Positions 6,979 through 9,526 of a stretch of DNA of 9,526 nt are shown in pieces; the first letter of the stretch is position 1; each line of letters starts with the position of its first letter. The stretch is from contig CAYGZY010000073.1 of assembly GCA_964354485.1 (NCBI GenBank), positions 1-9,526 on the forward strand. Direction: 5' to 3'. The stretch is from CAYGXH01 sp964354485. Its GTDB lineage: Bacteria > Bacteroidota > Ignavibacteria > UBA10030 > SZUA-254. The notes beneath the pieces were generated by a model, which saw nothing but the letters and a program-made list of their open reading frames with translations, made no database searches and had not been told where the DNA came from. Position numbers and translations under genes: made by a program.

Positions 6979-8055
6979 ATGGCTGGAAATACTTTTGGCA
7001 TATTATTTCGAGTGACTACCTACGGTGAGAGCCATGGGAATGGAGTTGGAGTCGTTATCGACGGTGTCAAACCGAACATCAAGATCTCAGAGAAGGAAAT
7101 CCAAAAGGAACTGAATCGCCGGCGGCCCGGACAGAGCAAATTGGTTTCCTCGCGGCAGGAATCCGATAAAGTTGAAATCGTGAGCGGCGTCTTCGACGGA
7201 AAAACTCTCGGGACTCCGGTCTGCCTCATGGTGCGAAACGTAGACGCGCGACTGGAGGATTATGATAATCTCCGGAACGTATTCCGGCCGGGTCACGCCG
7301 ACTTTACTTATTATATGAAGTACGGAATTTATGACCACCGCGGCGGAGGGAGAGCATCGGGACGAGAGACTGTCGGTCGTGTCGCTGCCGGAGCTATTGC
7401 AAAGAAAATACTCCTGGAAAATAAAATTAAAATCTTTGCATATACGAAATCGATCGGAGATGTTACTGCAACAAACATCGATTACCGGCAGATAGAAAAA
7501 AATCTAATGCGTTGTCCTGATAATCGTGCCGCCAGGGAAATGGAAAAAATACTCCGCCGGGTAAAATCCATGGGAGATTCGATCGGGGGAATCGTTGAAG
7601 CTGTAGTAAAAAATTGTCCCCCGGGATTCGGCGAGCCTGTCTTTGATAAACTGGAAGCAGACCTTGCCAAAGCGCTTATGTCGATTCCCGCAGTACATGG
7701 CTTCGAAATCGGCTCAGGTTTTTCCGCAGCCAAAATGCTGGGTAGTGAACACAATGATGAGCTTTTCCGTGAAAAAAGAAATAAAAAAATTCATATGAAA
7801 ACCAATAATGCCGGCGGAATTTTGGGCGGTATCTCGACAGGTGACGATATTGTTCTGCGTATTGCAGTAAAGCCGCCCTCTTCCATCCATATGAGACAAA
7901 TAACCGTCGATCGTGCAGGCAAGAAACGTGAAATTGTGATCGACGGTCGTCATGATCCATGCATATGTCCGCGTGTGGTTCCTGTCGCTGAAGCAATGAT
8001 TGCCCTCGTTCTCGTCGATCATATGATGCGGTTTCAATCAATAAAAAAAATATAA
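6979..8055 (+). CDS. aroC: Chorismate synthase
   Basis: This 358-residue FMN-dependent enzyme converts EPSP to chorismate, the last step of the shikimate pathway and the branch point to Phe, Tyr, Trp, folate and quinones. The N-terminus MAGNTFGILFRVTTYGESHG matches the family closely and fixes the start. All three family signatures are present: GESHG with His19, GHADFTYYMKYGIYDHRGGG with His106, and RHDPC with Arg324-Asp326. FMN is used in its reduced form and is supplied by a reductase encoded elsewhere, since no reductase domain is fused here. The length is typical of bacterial enzymes. It is the last gene of the operon, five bases after aroA. No convincing stem-loop terminator follows at once; the sequence simply turns AT-rich. 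The stop is TAA at 8053-8055. Confidence 0.97.
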   Translation: MAGNTFGILFRVTTYGESHGNGVGVVIDGVKPNIKISEKEIQKELNRRRPGQSKLVSSRQESDKVEIVSGVFDGKTLGTPVCLMVRNVDARLEDYDNLRNVFRPGHADFTYYMKYGIYDHRGGGRASGRETVGRVAAGAIAKKILLENKIKIFAYTKSIGDVTATNIDYRQIEKNLMRCPDNRAAREMEKILRRVKSMGDSIGGIVEAVVKNCPPGFGEPVFDKLEADLAKALMSIPAVHGFEIGSGFSAAKMLGSEHNDELFREKRNKKIHMKTNNAGGILGGISTGDDIVLRIAVKPPSSIHMRQITVDRAGKKREIVIDGRHDPCICPRVVPVAEAMIALVLVDHMMRFQSIKKI

Positions 8056-8157
8056 TAAAAATATCCTCCTCCACCGAATTTCCATCGTGCGATTATTGAT
8101 GATCCCTATCCCTCGGATGATGAATGGAACATAGTAATAAAACCCAGCTTTTGCTTG

Positions 8158-8270
8158 AATTCCACCAAAAATGACAAAAAAACTAAATTCTTCTGATTTT
8201 ATCCATGCTCGAAAATAAAAAAATGAATAAATCAAGTCGCAAAAAATAACGTCATTTTTTAAATTCCACC
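8158..8270. mobile_element. Possible MITE-like insertion: 95-bp body with short inverted ends, flanked by 9-bp direct repeats
   Basis: AATTCCACC occurs at 8158-8166 and again at 8262-8270. The 95 bases between them begin AAAAATGAC (8167-8175) and end GTCATTTTTTA (8251-8261), so the ends are inverted copies over nine bases with a two-base offset on the right. This is the arrangement expected of a tiny non-coding element with terminal inverted repeats and a 9-bp target-site duplication. It encodes nothing. The termini are A-rich and short, so chance is a real alternative; no second copy is visible in this window. Confidence 0.3.
8241..8260. repeat. 20-base near-perfect A/T palindrome, possible weak bidirectional terminator
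   Basis: AAAAAAT-AACGTC-ATTTTTT pairs over seven A:T base pairs, with an ACGT centre and a single mismatched pair. It ends in six T on the plus strand and, read backwards, also on the minus strand. A stem made only of A:T pairs would be a poor intrinsic terminator. It overlaps the right end of the possible insertion. It might instead be a protein-binding palindrome. Confidence 0.3.
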
Positions 8271-8320
8271 TGACCGAAGAATAAACCTTTAAAAAATTAT
8301 TACCGTTCGTATAAAAATAT

Positions 8321-8349
8321 TTGACATTGACGAAGAAAAATGCGATAAT
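8321..8349 (+). promoter_or_regulatory. Near-consensus sigma-70 promoter with extended -10
   Basis: TTGACA (8321-8326) is a perfect -35 box. Exactly 17 bases later comes GATAAT (8344-8349), five of six against TATAAT, preceded by TGC (8341-8343), which is the TGn extension. A and T runs upstream (8291-8320) could act as an UP element. Transcription should begin near 8355-8357. The promoter lies before the broken gene fragment at 8394 and about 195 bases before the intact secreted-protein gene, and it probably serves both. Confidence 0.75.
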
Positions 8350-8359
8350 TCAATAGAAT

Positions 8360-8367
8360 GGGGGGGG
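8360..8367 (+). repeat. G8 homopolymer at the start of the transcript
   Basis: Eight consecutive G start about 4 bases after the predicted transcription start. Poly-G tracts of this length are prone to slipped-strand length changes. Here the tract lies outside the promoter boxes and outside any reading frame, so a change would alter only the untranslated leader. Confidence 0.8.
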
Positions 8368-8393
8368 ATTAATAACATTTTGAGGTAACCATT

Positions 8394-8500
8394 ATGAAAA
8401 AATCCCTATTACTTTTCTTTTTTTTTCCCTAGTTACTTTCACTTAACAGCGGTATCTTGAAGCACCAGCTGATGATTGGATACGGAAAAAAATAATCTGA
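8394..8500 (+). pseudogene. Broken 5' fragment paralogous to the secreted-protein gene at 8550
   Basis: An ATG at 8394, seven bases after GAGGT (8382-8386), opens a signal-peptide-like frame, MKKSLLLFFFFP, that stops at TAG (8430-8432) just after a T9 run (8418-8426). One more T, or two fewer, would give MKKSLLLFFFFSLVTFT, then a TAA (8444-8446), then QRYLEAPADDWI. The intact gene downstream reads QRYLVSPTNDWI just after its signal peptide: 8 of 12 residues are identical, and 26 of 39 bases match between 8444-8482 and 8607-8645. The TAA sits where the intact gene has CAG and could be a CAA-to-TAA change. The similarity fades after 8485 and the frame ends at 8500. A decayed tandem duplicate fits best. 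Alternatives are a translated leader peptide or, for the frameshift alone, a sequencing error in the T run. Confidence 0.55.
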
Positions 8501-8549
8501 GACGACTAGCCTAACTTATTAAATCTCAAAAATAAAAGGAGACTTTCTG

Positions 8550-9526
8550 ATGCGATTCGTAACCATTTTTCTCTTATTACTATTATTGAGCACATTTCTG
8601 ATTGCTCAGCAGAGGTACCTCGTATCGCCGACGAACGATTGGATACCGGTCAATAAAGATAAAAGTCCGTCCGCGGTGATGGCGAAGTATTACAAAGATA
8701 AACTACAATCTTCCACAACAGGCGAATGTACGAATAAAGCAAGATTCGGATACCCACCGGATCTATATGAATGGAATTTAGGCAATTCCGCCTACCATAA
8801 AGACGTATTTGGCCAATGGTTTGAAGCGAAAGCAAGCGGCACGATTGATACGATATTCTGGTATAATGGGTGGTCCTATGTCGGCGCGAAAGATTCCTTG
8901 GTTTTTTTAAGAATTCATGAATCAAAAGTCGGATACCGTTTTGGTCCGGGTGTCCCTCCCTATCCTGCCGCATGTCAATTCTGGGGTTATTGGCTTAACT
9001 CACTCGATTTAGATAATGGAATTGCTTCCTTTCCCGATGACGCGACGGATACGACATGGTACTCAACGATTAACACAAAAGGCGGAACAGTTCCAACCAC
9101 CCGCCCCCCCTTCGGCTATGCAAAATGGGGCGCGTTAGGTTACGGAGCCGTCCATAGACCAAACACTTATAACCCTCCTTATTTATCAATCGCAATGATG
9201 GATGCAGGCGAACCTTGCAGTGTAAAGGTGGGCGAAACATTCTTTGTCTCGCTTAGAGTTAATGGCCCCGCGGGTCATCCCACATATACCGAAGATGCTA
9301 CTGTGCTTGCGGGATGGAATACCAGGCTTACATCAACGAATGATGAAAACTACCCTGCACGCAATTGGAAATTTTACGAACACGACTCGCAAACAACTAA
9401 TTGTTCCGGATTACAGACGGTAGAATCTAAACGTGGATGGTTAGCACGTGGGGGTTTCACAGATCTGCCACACATACAAGATTCACTTGATGTTTTTATG
9501 TTTCATATATGGTATTCCATGACCGT
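8550..9526 (+). CDS. Secreted, aromatic-rich protein of unknown family (3' end outside window)
   Basis: I do not recognise this family. The frame is open for 325 codons to the window edge, so the protein is incomplete. The ATG at 8550 follows AGGAG (8537-8541) with eight bases between. Residues 1-19 form a classical signal peptide: Arg2, a hydrophobic core rich in Leu, and a likely cut after Ala19, leaving Gln20 at the mature N-terminus. There is no lipobox cysteine and no membrane segment after the signal. The mature part is rich in Trp, Tyr, Gly and Pro, with four cysteines in the visible region, and reads like beta-sandwich material, for example GTIDTIFWYNGWSYVG and GETFFVSLRVNG. A surface or extracellular protein, possibly a type IX secretion substrate, is likely, but the C-terminal sorting domain that would show this lies outside the window. 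It is probably transcribed from the promoter at 8321 through a leader of about 195 bases that contains the broken paralogue. Confidence 0.85.
   Translation, partial: MRFVTIFLLLLLLSTFLIAQQRYLVSPTNDWIPVNKDKSPSAVMAKYYKDKLQSSTTGECTNKARFGYPPDLYEWNLGNSAYHKDVFGQWFEAKASGTIDTIFWYNGWSYVGAKDSLVFLRIHESKVGYRFGPGVPPYPAACQFWGYWLNSLDLDNGIASFPDDATDTTWYSTINTKGGTVPTTRPPFGYAKWGALGYGAVHRPNTYNPPYLSIAMMDAGEPCSVKVGETFFVSLRVNGPAGHPTYTEDATVLAGWNTRLTSTNDENYPARNWKFYEHDSQTTNCSGLQTVESKRGWLARGGFTDLPHIQDSLDVFMFHIWYSMT

Larger units (their letters stand above)
8056..8320. other. AT-rich non-coding stretch after the aro operon
   Basis: I see no gene here on either strand. A 65-codon minus-strand frame (8235-8038) overlaps the aroC end and shows no family resemblance or ribosome-binding site. 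The stretch holds the possible MITE-like insertion at 8158-8270, an A/T palindrome at 8241-8260, and long A runs up to the promoter at 8321. It must also contain the 3' end of the aro transcript. Confidence 0.6.

Noticed and set aside
7676..8074. Minus-strand 132-codon frame over the end of aroC
   Set aside because: It lies antisense to well-conserved AroC motifs and has no recognisable domain.
8080..8129. TTCCAT and ATGGAA as the stem of a terminator after aroC
   Set aside because: The stem is only six pairs with a loop of 38 bases, and no T run follows.
8038..8235. Minus-strand 65-codon frame in the AT-rich stretch
   Set aside because: It overlaps the aroC end, has no ribosome-binding site, has a composition driven by A/T runs, and crosses the possible insertion boundary.
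8650..8973. Minus-strand 107-codon frame inside the secreted-protein gene
   Set aside because: The plus-strand frame has a signal peptide, a good ribosome-binding site and a 325-codon open run; this frame is its shadow.
1..9526. CRISPR array, tRNA or rRNA genes
   Set aside because: No regularly spaced repeats and no tRNA-like or rRNA-like sequence were seen; nearly all of the window is accounted for by protein genes.

Overview
The window comes from a bacterium, probably in the Fibrobacteres-Chlorobi-Bacteroidetes (FCB) superphylum and plausibly an Ignavibacteria/Chlorobi-like lineage. Three things suggest this. The minus-strand TPR lipoprotein opens with a YFNTYYNAKKVF segment that resembles SprE/PorW-type gliding/type IX secretion lipoproteins. 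The right end carries a large aromatic-rich secreted protein of unknown family. Genes are preceded by ordinary Shine-Dalgarno sequences and E. coli-like -35/-10 promoters, which argues against classical Bacteroidota, where both are uncommon. This assignment is inference; no rRNA or marker gene is present.

Layout. (1) 1-1471, minus strand: the 5' 490 codons of a TPR lipoprotein whose 3' end lies off the left edge. It is absent from a closed-ORF view because it has no stop inside the window. (2) 1472-1596: a short divergent intergenic region. (3) 1597-3138: comM/yifB, an AAA+ ATPase of the magnesium-chelatase superfamily. (4) 3161-3189: a good extended -10 promoter. (5) 3217-8055: a tight aromatic-biosynthesis operon, aroB - aroDE (fused) - aroA - aroC, with 4-nt ATGA overlaps at the first two junctions and a 5-nt gap at the third. 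(6) 8056-8549: an AT-rich non-coding stretch holding a possible 95-bp MITE-like insertion, a near-consensus promoter, a G8 tract and a broken signal-peptide gene fragment. (7) 8550 to the right edge: the first 325 codons of a secreted protein. It is open at the right edge and is also missed by closed-ORF calling.

How the genes work together. AroB makes 3-dehydroquinate, AroDE dehydrates it and reduces it to shikimate, AroA converts shikimate-3-phosphate to EPSP, and AroC makes chorismate. Gene order follows pathway order. DAHP synthase (step 1) and shikimate kinase (step 5) are not in the window and must be encoded elsewhere. ComM is not part of this pathway; it has its own ribosome-binding site, and a separate promoter precedes aroB.

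The least explained part is 8158-8550. The broken fragment at 8394-8500 encodes, after one frame correction, a peptide with 8 of 12 residues identical to the mature N-terminus of the intact gene at 8550. It therefore looks like a decayed tandem paralogue that still sits behind a strong promoter and a good ribosome-binding site.
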